IMG/VR virus record: IMGVR_UViG_3300013372_004679
Coordinates: 1 to 64,000 of that record
Reading direction: 5' to 3' (one strand)
DNA: 64,000 bases
From: a virus
Within the stretch, counting starts at the first letter, position 1. Every line of letters begins with the position of its first letter. This document shows positions 17,166-25,314 of this stretch, piece after piece. Made by a program: the position numbers and the translations under genes. The notes under the pieces were generated by a model that ran no database searches, was not told the origin of the DNA, and saw only the letters and a program-made list of their open reading frames with translations.

Positions 17166-17587
17166 TCGCCTGCCAACTCAAACACCTTGTAGCCCGCTGC
17201 CATCAGCGTGGCTACACTCTAGAAGAAGTTAGACCATGTATTGTAAGTCAAGATGGAGACGAAATTATTGTTGATGAAAATCATCCATTATATCCAAAAG
17301 AATCTAAATTTAGTCCTATATCACAACAAATAATTAAAACGGGAGCAGGAACAGAGCTTAAAAAACTTTTGGGAAAGATTGGTATTAAAGCTTCACCAAG
17401 TTGTTCATGTAATAAAAGAGCAATAGTTATGGATAATAATGGAATAGAGTGGTGTGAAAATAATATTGATACTATCATAGGATGGCTAAAAGAAGAAGCA
17501 ACAAAAAGAAAACTACCATTTATTGATATGGCAGGAAGAATGTTAGTAAAAAAAGCTATTAGTAACGCTAAAAAAAATGCACAATAA
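17162..17587 (+). CDS. RGYTLEEV-type protein (planctomycete-like family, unknown function)
   Basis: 141 residues from ATG 17162, chosen because it overlaps the preceding stop as ATGA and starts the conserved part MIACQLKHLVARCHQRGYTL. The N-terminal motif RGYTLEEVRPCIV..DGD is followed by VDENHPLYP, GAGTELKKLLGKIGIK, SCSCN and GWLKEEATKRKLPF. I recall a similar family in Planctomycetes genomes, function unknown. The first about 20 codons are GC-rich and the remainder AT-rich, so the right edge of the GC-rich segment lies inside this gene. Two short Cys groups could bind a metal. Confidence 0.6.
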   Translation: MIACQLKHLVARCHQRGYTLEEVRPCIVSQDGDEIIVDENHPLYPKESKFSPISQQIIKTGAGTELKKLLGKIGIKASPSCSCNKRAIVMDNNGIEWCENNIDTIIGWLKEEATKRKLPFIDMAGRMLVKKAISNAKKNAQ

Positions 17588-19214
17588 TATATCTTTTGTA
17601 ACTGGTATATGGGATTTGGGACGGGATTCTGCCGCTAGTGGCTGGAATAGAACGTTTCAACATTATATAGATAATTTCATTAGACTATTAACCGAAATGA
17701 AAGATTATAATCTTATAGTCTTTATTGATCCATCTATAGAACATATAGTATGGGAACACAGAGATAGAAAAAATACTGTTGTTTATCATCATTCCAAAGA
17801 TAAGTTTAATGGTAATTTCTTTCCATTCTTTGATCAAGTCCAAAAAATTCGTAATGACCCACAGTGGTATGGTCAGGCGGGCTGGTTAAAAGACAGCACT
17901 CAAGGATCATTAGAGTATTATAATCCAATGGTTATGAGCAAAATGTTCTTGCTCAATAATGCTAGATTATTTAATCCATTCAATAGTGATCACTATTATT
18001 GGATTGATGGTGGTATTACCAACACTCTTAGTCTAGGTTATTTCAATAATTCTGTTGTAATAAATAATTTAATTAACTTATCTAAAAAGTTTCTATTTAT
18101 TTGTTTTCCATATGAAACCAATTCTGAGATTCATGGTTTTAATATAGAGGCAATGAAAAAATTTAGCAATAGCGACACCGTGAATAGGGTGGCTCGCGGA
18201 GGATTTTTCGGAGGACACAAAAACTATATTCATCAAGCAAACGGACTATACTATCAACTATTGCATAATTCTCTACATGAAGGTTTTATGGGGACCGAAG
18301 AGAGTATTTTTACAATAATGACATATTTACAACCAGAAACGTACCACCACGAAATGATAAATGGTGACGGATTAGTATACACGTTTTTTGAAAAATTACA
18401 GGAAAAAGCTTATATAGCAAATAATTCTAAAGGAGTTAATCTATATATAAATACTTTTCAGTCTCCATCTCAGTTGCAGATGTTATTAGACTCATTCGAA
18501 AAATATGAATCATCATTACTACAAAATACAAATAAAATTTTAATAAATAATACCCCCGACACCGATAAAAATACAGAACTATTTAAACACTATGACAATA
18601 TTTGTGCAAAATACCAATTCACGCAAATAAAAAATGGAAACATGGGTATTTGTGGATCTAGACAATGGTGTGCTGAACACTTTCAAGACTCAGATGCTGA
18701 ATATATGTTATTTTTTGAAGATGATATGTTATTAGATTTTAATGGTAATTGTCCGTTTGGTTTTAATAAGAATGTCGAAAATTTATTAGAAACCATTATT
18801 GAGATAATGAATAAAGAGAAATATGATTTTCTAAAATTAAGCTTTAGCGAATTCTATGGACACAATGGAGATCAGTGGAGTTGGCATAATGTTCCACAGA
18901 ATCAAAAGATACAATATTTTGGTGAATTAGTTAATAGGCCGCCTACAAAATTCAATAATATCAAATCTTTAAACAACACACCATATGCCGATGGTGAGAT
19001 TTACTATAGTAACTGGCCACATATTATAAGCAAAGAAGGCAACAAACGTTGCTTCTTGGATACAAAATGGGCTCATCCTTTTGAGCAAACTTGGATGAGT
19101 CATTTATATACTTTGGCACATAATAGTATTATTAGACCAGCAATACTTTTAGCTAGTCCTATAACACATAATCGTGAACATCACTACCTTGCATCAGAAA
19201 GAAAAGAAAACTAA
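17577..19214 (+). CDS. two-domain glycosyltransferase (HtrL/YibB-like plus GT2-like)
   Basis: 545 residues. The N-terminal about 280 residues (FVTGIWDLGRD, then YYNPMVMSKMFLL, YYWIDGGI) match the HtrL/YibB (WlaTC) family of putative glycosyltransferases. The C-terminal half begins a second domain (VNLYINTFQSPSQL), with FFEDDMLLD near residue 380 giving an E-D-D metal site, and CGSRQWCAEHF. A bifunctional transferase adding two sugars is the simplest reading. It starts inside the last codons of the preceding gene (11-nt overlap). Confidence 0.75.
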   Translation: MHNNISFVTGIWDLGRDSAASGWNRTFQHYIDNFIRLLTEMKDYNLIVFIDPSIEHIVWEHRDRKNTVVYHHSKDKFNGNFFPFFDQVQKIRNDPQWYGQAGWLKDSTQGSLEYYNPMVMSKMFLLNNARLFNPFNSDHYYWIDGGITNTLSLGYFNNSVVINNLINLSKKFLFICFPYETNSEIHGFNIEAMKKFSNSDTVNRVARGGFFGGHKNYIHQANGLYYQLLHNSLHEGFMGTEESIFTIMTYLQPETYHHEMINGDGLVYTFFEKLQEKAYIANNSKGVNLYINTFQSPSQLQMLLDSFEKYESSLLQNTNKILINNTPDTDKNTELFKHYDNICAKYQFTQIKNGNMGICGSRQWCAEHFQDSDAEYMLFFEDDMLLDFNGNCPFGFNKNVENLLETIIEIMNKEKYDFLKLSFSEFYGHNGDQWSWHNVPQNQKIQYFGELVNRPPTKFNNIKSLNNTPYADGEIYYSNWPHIISKEGNKRCFLDTKWAHPFEQTWMSHLYTLAHNSIIRPAILLASPITHNREHHYLASERKEN

Positions 19215-19223
19215 GGATAAATA

Positions 19224-20486
19224 ATGTCAGCAGAAAATACTATTTTTATTCAAATAGCCGCTTATAGAGATCCGCAACTTTTACCAACCTTACGAGACGC
19301 TATAGATAAAGCAAAATTTCCAGAAAACTTAAGATTTGGTATATCGTGGCAGCATTGTGAAAATGATAGTTGGGATAATTTGGATAATTATAAGAATGAT
19401 TCTAGATTTAAAATAATAGATATAGATTATCGAGATAGTAAAGGTGTCTGTTGGGCTAGAAATTTAGTACAAAATCTTTATCAGGGAGAAGCTTACACTT
19501 TACAATTAGATAGTCATCATAGGTTTGTGGAAAACTGGGATACTACATTAATAGAAACTCTAACTAATCTGCAAAAAGAAGGATATCCAAAACCACTAAT
19601 TACTGCTTATGTTCCTAGTTTTGATCCGGACAACGATCCAGAAAAACGAGTAATAGAACCATGGAAAATGACCTTTGATAGATTTATTCCCGAAGGTGCT
19701 GTGTTCACATTACCAGCATCATATAATCCACAAATTGATGATGTTAGCAAACCATTACCAGCAAGATTTTATAGTGCGCACTTTGCTTTTAGCGTAGGAG
19801 CATTTGCTAAAGAAGTACAACACGATCCAGAATACTATTTTCATGGAGAAGAAATTAATATTGCTGTTAGGGCTTTTACTCATGGATATGATTTATTTTA
19901 TCCGAATACCATAGTATGCTGGCATGAATATACGAGAAAAGGACGAACTAAACAATGGGACGATGATAAAACCTGGGGTCAAAAAAATACTCATTGTCAT
20001 TCTAGAAATAGAAAATTATTTGGTATGGACGGAGAAATTAACGATATTGATTTTGGTAAATATGGATTTGGTAATACGAGAACGCTAAAACAATACGAAA
20101 AATACTCCGGATTATGTTTTAGCAACAGATGCATTACTCAGGATGTTATTGATCATATACCTCCTAAACTTTCTAATATGGAAATATCAGATGAGGAATT
20201 TGAATCAAAACTAATACCAATTTTTAAACATTGTATAGATATTGGCTATAATCAAGTAGAAGAAAATGATTATGATTTTTGGTGTGTAGCATTCAAAGAC
20301 CAAAACGGTAATGATATTTATAGACAAGATGCTGATGAGAACGAAATTGGAATCATGAAAAATGATCCCGATGGATACTGCAAGATATGGCGAACATTTA
20401 GAACACAGATTCAACCACAAAGTTGGATAGTATGGCCCCATAGTAAATCAAAGGGCTGGGCTGATCCTATTACTGGAAATATATGA
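19224..20486 (+). CDS. GlcNAc-transferase-like protein (Skp1-type GT60 family)
   Basis: 420 residues. IFIQIAAYRDPQLLPTLRD at the N-terminus, GVCWARN, the metal motif LQLDSHHRF near residue 95, and YYFHGEEINIAVRAFTHGYD are the hallmarks of the GlcNAc family (PF11397) related to Skp1 hydroxyproline N-acetylglucosaminyltransferase. In eukaryotes these modify a hydroxylated proline; phage and bacterial homologues have unknown acceptors. The C-terminal about 100 residues form an extra domain ending in SWIVWPHSKSKGW. Located among other transferases and 5 kb upstream of genes for Thr/Pro-rich virion proteins. Confidence 0.78.
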   Translation: MSAENTIFIQIAAYRDPQLLPTLRDAIDKAKFPENLRFGISWQHCENDSWDNLDNYKNDSRFKIIDIDYRDSKGVCWARNLVQNLYQGEAYTLQLDSHHRFVENWDTTLIETLTNLQKEGYPKPLITAYVPSFDPDNDPEKRVIEPWKMTFDRFIPEGAVFTLPASYNPQIDDVSKPLPARFYSAHFAFSVGAFAKEVQHDPEYYFHGEEINIAVRAFTHGYDLFYPNTIVCWHEYTRKGRTKQWDDDKTWGQKNTHCHSRNRKLFGMDGEINDIDFGKYGFGNTRTLKQYEKYSGLCFSNRCITQDVIDHIPPKLSNMEISDEEFESKLIPIFKHCIDIGYNQVEENDYDFWCVAFKDQNGNDIYRQDADENEIGIMKNDPDGYCKIWRTFRTQIQPQSWIVWPHSKSKGWADPITGNI

Positions 20487-20487
20487 T

Positions 20488-21297
20488 ATGGCTATTATTA
20501 TAGAGTATGATCAGGCAACAGGACTAGGTGATCAATATGCGAGTATATATAGTCTATATGGAGTATATCAAAAACTCAAACATAACACTAATTCTTCAAT
20601 TATAGTATATTGTAATTCAAAAATAAGCCATTATTTTGGCAATAATATGCCAGGACTTGAATTTTATAGTAAAATTTTTGATTATTCTTTTTTAGATCAA
20701 ATTTATTTCAATCAAAGTATTCCATCGTGTTTTGTACATAAAAAATATTGGCATAATAACTATTTTAGTTTCTATAGTGACAATAATATAGATGATCAAT
20801 TGTTGAATAGTATTGATTTTGAATACATGGGACACACAACACTGTATAACAAAGATAATTCATATAATCCTCTAAATATTCAACCGTTAATAAATAAAGA
20901 TTTACTATATAATAATATTGTTGATCCATTTATAGTATTTCATTTGAGATTTCATGATTCATGGAATGAAAATACAGACCCGGCTGAATTTTATAGAGTA
21001 TATAAAAATATTCAATCTATAATAGAAACAAGATATTCTAAACATAGAATAGTAATAGGCGGTAGAAATGGACTGGATCCAATATTAAAAAAAGTTGCAT
21101 GTAAATATATCATTAAAACAGAGCAACACACCGATAATATCTATAACGATGTAATATCTTATGCTAAAGATATGGTTTTATACTCATATGCAGATAAAAT
21201 TTTTGCATATTGTTATTGGCAAAGTAATTTTATAACATATTCTATATTGCATAATCAAAAGCAAAAAACATATAAAAATTTAATAGAAAAAATATAA
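20488..21297 (+). CDS. GT-B-like protein, possibly fucosyltransferase-related
   Basis: 269 residues. The start IIIEYDQATGLGDQYASIYS contains a G-L-G-D-Q loop, and the second half has FIVFHLRFHDSW, reminiscent of the H-x-R motif of GT-B fucosyltransferases (families 11, 23, 65, 68), followed by RIVIGGRNG. No E-x7-E motif. Very AT-rich (many AAT/ATA codons). It lies 1 nt after the preceding gene and within the run of transferases, so a glycosyltransferase role is likely though the family is uncertain. Confidence 0.5.
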   Translation: MAIIIEYDQATGLGDQYASIYSLYGVYQKLKHNTNSSIIVYCNSKISHYFGNNMPGLEFYSKIFDYSFLDQIYFNQSIPSCFVHKKYWHNNYFSFYSDNNIDDQLLNSIDFEYMGHTTLYNKDNSYNPLNIQPLINKDLLYNNIVDPFIVFHLRFHDSWNENTDPAEFYRVYKNIQSIIETRYSKHRIVIGGRNGLDPILKKVACKYIIKTEQHTDNIYNDVISYAKDMVLYSYADKIFAYCYWQSNFITYSILHNQKQKTYKNLIEKI

Positions 21298-21306
21298 AAG
21301 TTTTCA

Positions 21307-22014
21307 ATGAGCTACATATACTGCACAATAGCTATTGGTAAAAAATATCTAGATATAGCTATTGAATTTGCTAAGGAATTAAATAATAAATCGAATACGC
21401 ACAAAGTATTGATAGTAACTGATGAAGAATCACTCGATATCCCAAATACTTATTTCATACCATTTGATAAAAATAATGTAACTTTTATACAAAATATATT
21501 TAACTATAATTTAAAATACATTCCGATGATGGAGTGTTCAAAATTATATTATAATTTTATTATCTTTATTGATGCTGATTGGCGATTACATGAACTATAT
21601 AAAGAAGAAAAAATATTAGAATTTTTAGATAAGTTTGATAAAAGCGAATATGATTTCATATTTGAAAGACCACATACTATTGGAGTCCATAAATATAATA
21701 AAGCCACCTGTTTTTGGAAACATAAAATAGAACCATACAAACTATTGCAAACAAGAAAATATGATGATGCCCATGTTGTTAATGAACAATTCATGGTCTT
21801 TAAAAATAATGATAAATTTAAAATATTTTGTGATAGATGGAAAGAAAGAAATGATTTTGGTATTCAAAATAATATTTGGGCATTTGCCGAAGGGATTGAA
21901 ATAGGTATGTCTGCTATTGATGCTAATATGACAATGAATTGGCAACTTATGAGATCTTTGAAACAATGTTTTAGATTTCAAAACAATACTGGAATATCTT
22001 TTGAAAGATTTTGA
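21307..22014 (+). CDS. GT-A glycosyltransferase
   Basis: 235 residues. YIYCTIAIGKKYLDIAIEFAKEL begins a GT-A Rossmann fold, and FIDADWRL (about residue 88) supplies the DxD metal/nucleotide motif, as in GT6/GT8-like enzymes. KYIPMMECSKLYYNFIIFIDAD is the usual lead-in to DxD. NEQFMVFKNND near the C-terminus resembles the acceptor region of GT6. It is followed immediately by the next transferase (stop overlaps the TTG/ATG start region). Confidence 0.7.
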   Translation: MSYIYCTIAIGKKYLDIAIEFAKELNNKSNTHKVLIVTDEESLDIPNTYFIPFDKNNVTFIQNIFNYNLKYIPMMECSKLYYNFIIFIDADWRLHELYKEEKILEFLDKFDKSEYDFIFERPHTIGVHKYNKATCFWKHKIEPYKLLQTRKYDDAHVVNEQFMVFKNNDKFKIFCDRWKERNDFGIQNNIWAFAEGIEIGMSAIDANMTMNWQLMRSLKQCFRFQNNTGISFERF

Positions 22015-22016
22015 TA

Positions 22017-22997
22017 ATGAAAATTTTAAATATACGTCATGCTTTTGCTGACCATGGAAAATACTATCCAACAAGTTTTTTTCAAAAACTATATGATAGG
22101 CTATTAATAGAATATCCAGATTATGAATTTATAATTGATAATAGTCCTGATTATGAAAATCATGGACAAGGATCTGTATATAGTTGTTTGAATTTTTCTA
22201 TTATTAATCCAGATAATAAATATATACTAGTATCTTTTTTTGATAATTGGCGCTATCATTTTATGAAACATATGGGATGGCGACCAGAACTAATGACACA
22301 ATTTCTATATCCAGGAGGTTTTAACTATGCTGAATATTTTTATTTCAAACATTTAGAAAGAGATAATACTGATATATTATGTCCGAGCAACATAAATAAA
22401 ATTTATCAATCTTTTTACTATCCAACATATAATGTATCGGACGAAGCATATGTATCAGAACTATACGAATCTAGGAATATAAGAACAGCCATACCAGAAC
22501 TATACTTTCATGGCTGCTTATGGGATTTTAGACAAACAATGATGGATGGATTAGATGATAGTTCTATTTATGTTTCAGATAAACATGGAAGAAATTTAGA
22601 TTATAACTTATACCTAAATTACATGAGCCACTATCGTTGCGCATTAAGTCTACCGGGCGGAACTGAAATTTGTAATAGAGATATAGAGTGTTTTAGTATA
22701 GGCGTACCAATCATAAGACCAACATTATCTATTAATTTTGAGGATCCATTAATTCCTAACTATCATTATATTAGTTGCTATGATAATTGTAAATATTGGG
22801 ACGGATACCCCTCCTACCTATCATATAAAGACTTTCAAGAATCTTTGAAAGACTGCTGGAGCAGAGTAAAGAACAACCTTGAGTATCTTGAATTTGTAGC
22901 TAATAATGCTAGGCAGTGGTATCTAAGAAATTGCACAATAGATAATAATATCAAATATATAATCTCTAAAATAGATCTGGAGACTTTAAATGGTTAG
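22017..22997 (+). CDS. GT-B glycosyltransferase-like protein (GT47/GT90-like C-terminus)
   Basis: 326 residues from ATG 22017 (TTG 22011 is the alternative). The second half contains HYRCALSLPGGTEICNRDIE followed by CFSIGVPIIRP, the arrangement found at the donor site of exostosin-like and CAP10-like transferases (S-x-G-G ... E-x2-x-G-x-P-I). The N-terminal half is tyrosine/aspartate-rich without known motifs. Overlaps the following methyltransferase gene by 8 nt. Confidence 0.55.
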   Translation: MKILNIRHAFADHGKYYPTSFFQKLYDRLLIEYPDYEFIIDNSPDYENHGQGSVYSCLNFSIINPDNKYILVSFFDNWRYHFMKHMGWRPELMTQFLYPGGFNYAEYFYFKHLERDNTDILCPSNINKIYQSFYYPTYNVSDEAYVSELYESRNIRTAIPELYFHGCLWDFRQTMMDGLDDSSIYVSDKHGRNLDYNLYLNYMSHYRCALSLPGGTEICNRDIECFSIGVPIIRPTLSINFEDPLIPNYHYISCYDNCKYWDGYPSYLSYKDFQESLKDCWSRVKNNLEYLEFVANNARQWYLRNCTIDNNIKYIISKIDLETLNG

Positions 22998-23601
22998 CGG
23001 TGGTTTTGCATATGGACACTTATTTATAAGTCAACATCCCGACGCTCAAAAAATTTTCACAGATTTATTTGATGTGGTAAGGCCATCCAGAATATTGGAA
23101 ATTGGTACGTTTCATGGTGGTCTAACATTGATGCTAAGAGACTGTTTAGACAATATGGGCTTATCCGGCTCGGTCATTAGAACGTACGATATTTTGGAGC
23201 AAGAATTTTTAAAACCATTAGTTAAAGGTAGGTTGGTGGAAGTCTATACAAAAAATCTATTTAATGATAGTTATACTGGTTTTATAAATGAAGAGGCTGA
23301 GAATGAAGTAAAATCTTTTATTCAGCAAGATGGGGTGACGGTGGTTCTATGTGATGGAGGATGTAAAAAGTGCGAATATGGCCTATTAGCACCGCTGCTC
23401 AAAAATCAAGATATTATTATGGCCCATGATTATTGTCCAAATAAGGACTACTTTAATGAATATATGAAAGATAAAATATGGGACTGGTGTGAAATTGAAG
23501 ATAAAGATATCGATATTATTAGTAAAGACTATAATCTAGTTTCTTTTCATCAAGATAAATTATTATCCATAGCCTGGAATTGCAGAATTAAAAATGATTA
23601 A
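22990..23601 (+). CDS. CmcI-like SAM-dependent methyltransferase
   Basis: 203 residues. ILEIGTFHGGLTLMLRD (about residues 35-51) is a SAM-binding motif I, VVLCDGGCKKCE near the middle matches the acidic post-II motif of the CmcI/cephalosporin-hydroxylase-like methyltransferases, and DIIMAHDY follows as the metal-site region. It could methylate a sugar made or moved by the neighbouring transferases. Overlaps the preceding and following genes by 8 nt each, so all three are probably translationally coupled. Confidence 0.7.
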   Translation: MVSGGFAYGHLFISQHPDAQKIFTDLFDVVRPSRILEIGTFHGGLTLMLRDCLDNMGLSGSVIRTYDILEQEFLKPLVKGRLVEVYTKNLFNDSYTGFINEEAENEVKSFIQQDGVTVVLCDGGCKKCEYGLLAPLLKNQDIIMAHDYCPNKDYFNEYMKDKIWDWCEIEDKDIDIISKDYNLVSFHQDKLLSIAWNCRIKND

Positions 23602-24616
23602 AGAACTATGTGTGGTTGGCCATCCATCTAAATTAGGTGGCGCAGACACAGAGCTGGAGCATCAGATAAGGCTTTGGAGAGAGATGGGTGTGGATGTATA
23701 TCTTTGTCACACCTCTGGATTTGATAATCGGGCCAATATAATGAAAGAACAAATGCTTTCTATTGGATGTAAATATATTCCATCAAAATCATGGAAAGAT
23801 CTAAAAGATTTTCATGTGATATCTTTTTGTAATGGTCAATTTTTAGCTAATATAGAAGAAATAAAAAAATATGCAAAATCAACCACATTTGTTAACTGCA
23901 TGACTTGGAATTTTGAAAAAGAACTTAAAGCACACGAAAAGGGGTTGATAGACTTTTTCTTATATCAAACACAACATCAGTTCGATAAAGGTAGTATTAA
24001 ATTAAAAACAATATCATCAACATATAATCCATTGTTTTTTAATCCATATTTTGATAATAGTGATTTTCCCTTTATAGAAAGAAAAAATAATGATTTCTTT
24101 AGATTTGGAAGAATATCTAGGGGAGATGCTGACAAATACAATAAACACCAGATATGGATTTGGGAAACAATGACAGCGCCAGTATTAAAAAGCGGTATTG
24201 TACTAGGATGGGATCATAGAGCAATGTGTAAGCTCGGAGGATTACCTTCTTATGTGAAAGGATATGAAGAAGGAGCGATTACTCAACAAGAATTCTATAA
24301 AGAGTGTGATGTTATTATTATGAGCACAGATACTTATGAAAATTTACCTAGAGTAGGTTTTGAAGCTATGAGTTCAGGATCGTTATTGGTTGTTGATGAT
24401 AAAGGCGGATGGAAAGTTTTAGTAGAAAATGGAAAAACAGGATGGCTATGTAAAGATAATAAGGAATTTATTTATAAAGCATCTAGATCAGCATTCGAGA
24501 TCGAAGAAACCCATAATATGAGAATATCTGCTAGAGAAAAATTATTAAATGAATGGGGTAAAGAAAACAGTATGAAATCATGGCAAAATATTTTTGATAA
24601 GTGGTCAAATATTTAA
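23594..24616 (+). CDS. glycosyltransferase, GT4-like
   Basis: 340 residues. VVGHPSKLGGADTELEHQI at the N-terminus is the Gly-rich acceptor loop of GT-B enzymes. YENLPRVGFEAMSSGSLLVV near residue 248 carries the E-x7-E-like donor motif, followed by GKTGWLC. It is the last plus-strand gene. Its stop codon lies only 7 nt from the stop of the convergent minus-strand gene encoding a Thr/Pro-rich protein, with no terminator hairpin visible between them. Confidence 0.8.
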   Translation: MIKELCVVGHPSKLGGADTELEHQIRLWREMGVDVYLCHTSGFDNRANIMKEQMLSIGCKYIPSKSWKDLKDFHVISFCNGQFLANIEEIKKYAKSTTFVNCMTWNFEKELKAHEKGLIDFFLYQTQHQFDKGSIKLKTISSTYNPLFFNPYFDNSDFPFIERKNNDFFRFGRISRGDADKYNKHQIWIWETMTAPVLKSGIVLGWDHRAMCKLGGLPSYVKGYEEGAITQQEFYKECDVIIMSTDTYENLPRVGFEAMSSGSLLVVDDKGGWKVLVENGKTGWLCKDNKEFIYKASRSAFEIEETHNMRISAREKLLNEWGKENSMKSWQNIFDKWSNI

Positions 24617-24623
24617 TACTAAA

Positions 24624-25313
24624 CTATGGACACTTAGAATTTGTTGGAGTAACAGTTGGTGTCACAGTTGGACTGATGGCTGGTGTGCCTGTTAAAGAAG
24701 GAGAGGGTGTTTTAGTTGGTGTTGGTAATGGTGTTTTAGTTGGGGTTGGTGTTATTGCTGCTGTAGCTGCTGGCGTTTTAGTTGGTGTTTGAGATACCCC
24801 GGGAGTTGATGCGGCCGTTTTAGTCGGTGTGCGTGTTGTAGTGTGTGTTGGAGTTCTTGTTGGAGTTTTGGTTGGGGTTTTAGTATATGTTGGTGTCGGG
24901 GTCAGGCTACTAGTTGCTGTTAAACTAACAGTTGCTCCTGGGGTTGCGGTTGGTGTTTTTGTTGGAGTTTTAGTTGGTGTTGCTGTTGGCGTTGGTGTAG
25001 GACTTGATCCAATGCTCTTACTAGGAGTAATACTAGGAGTAGGCGTAAGAGTTGATGATGCTGCTGGTGTTGATGTGTTAGATGGCGAAACGCCAGGAGT
25101 ATTCATCGGTGTTTCTGAAACAACATATGGCGTTGTCCAATTATTACAAGACGGACAAGACTGAGTAAGCGCTGGCGTAGTTGTGGGCGTTGGTGATGGA
25201 CCCGGAGAAGCTGTTAATGATGGCGTGACTGTTCTAGTAACGCTGACAGTGGGCGCTGGTGTTGTTGTTGCGGTTTTTGTTAGCGTTGGTGTTGGGGATG
25301 AACATATGGTCAT
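24624..25313 (-). CDS. Thr/Pro/Ser-rich mucin-like protein
   Basis: 229 residues, almost entirely low-complexity Thr-Pro-rich repeats of the type TPTPTKTPT and TPTRTPT, with one short ordered-looking island ([17 protein letters not shown]) containing a CxxC. There is no signal peptide. It is the last gene of the minus-strand virion operon and abuts the Thr/Pro-rich 909-residue gene (1 nt gap), so it is likely a virion or tail-tip-associated protein, perhaps arising from duplication of the repeat region of its neighbour. The density of Thr/Ser next to Pro makes it a plausible acceptor for O-glycosylation, and the glycosyltransferase cluster ends 7 nt away. No glycosylation is demonstrated. Confidence 0.6.
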   Translation of the reverse strand: MTICSSPTPTLTKTATTTPAPTVSVTRTVTPSLTASPGPSPTPTTTPALTQSCPSCNNWTTPYVVSETPMNTPGVSPSNTSTPAASSTLTPTPSITPSKSIGSSPTPTPTATPTKTPTKTPTATPGATVSLTATSSLTPTPTYTKTPTKTPTRTPTHTTTRTPTKTAASTPGVSQTPTKTPAATAAITPTPTKTPLPTPTKTPSPSLTGTPAISPTVTPTVTPTNSKCP

Positions 25314-25314
25314 A

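Noticed and set aside
16116-17203. Minus-strand open frames in the GC-rich segment
   Set aside because: High GC lowers stop frequency; these frames lack ribosome-binding sites and overlap a well-supported plus-strand gene pair.
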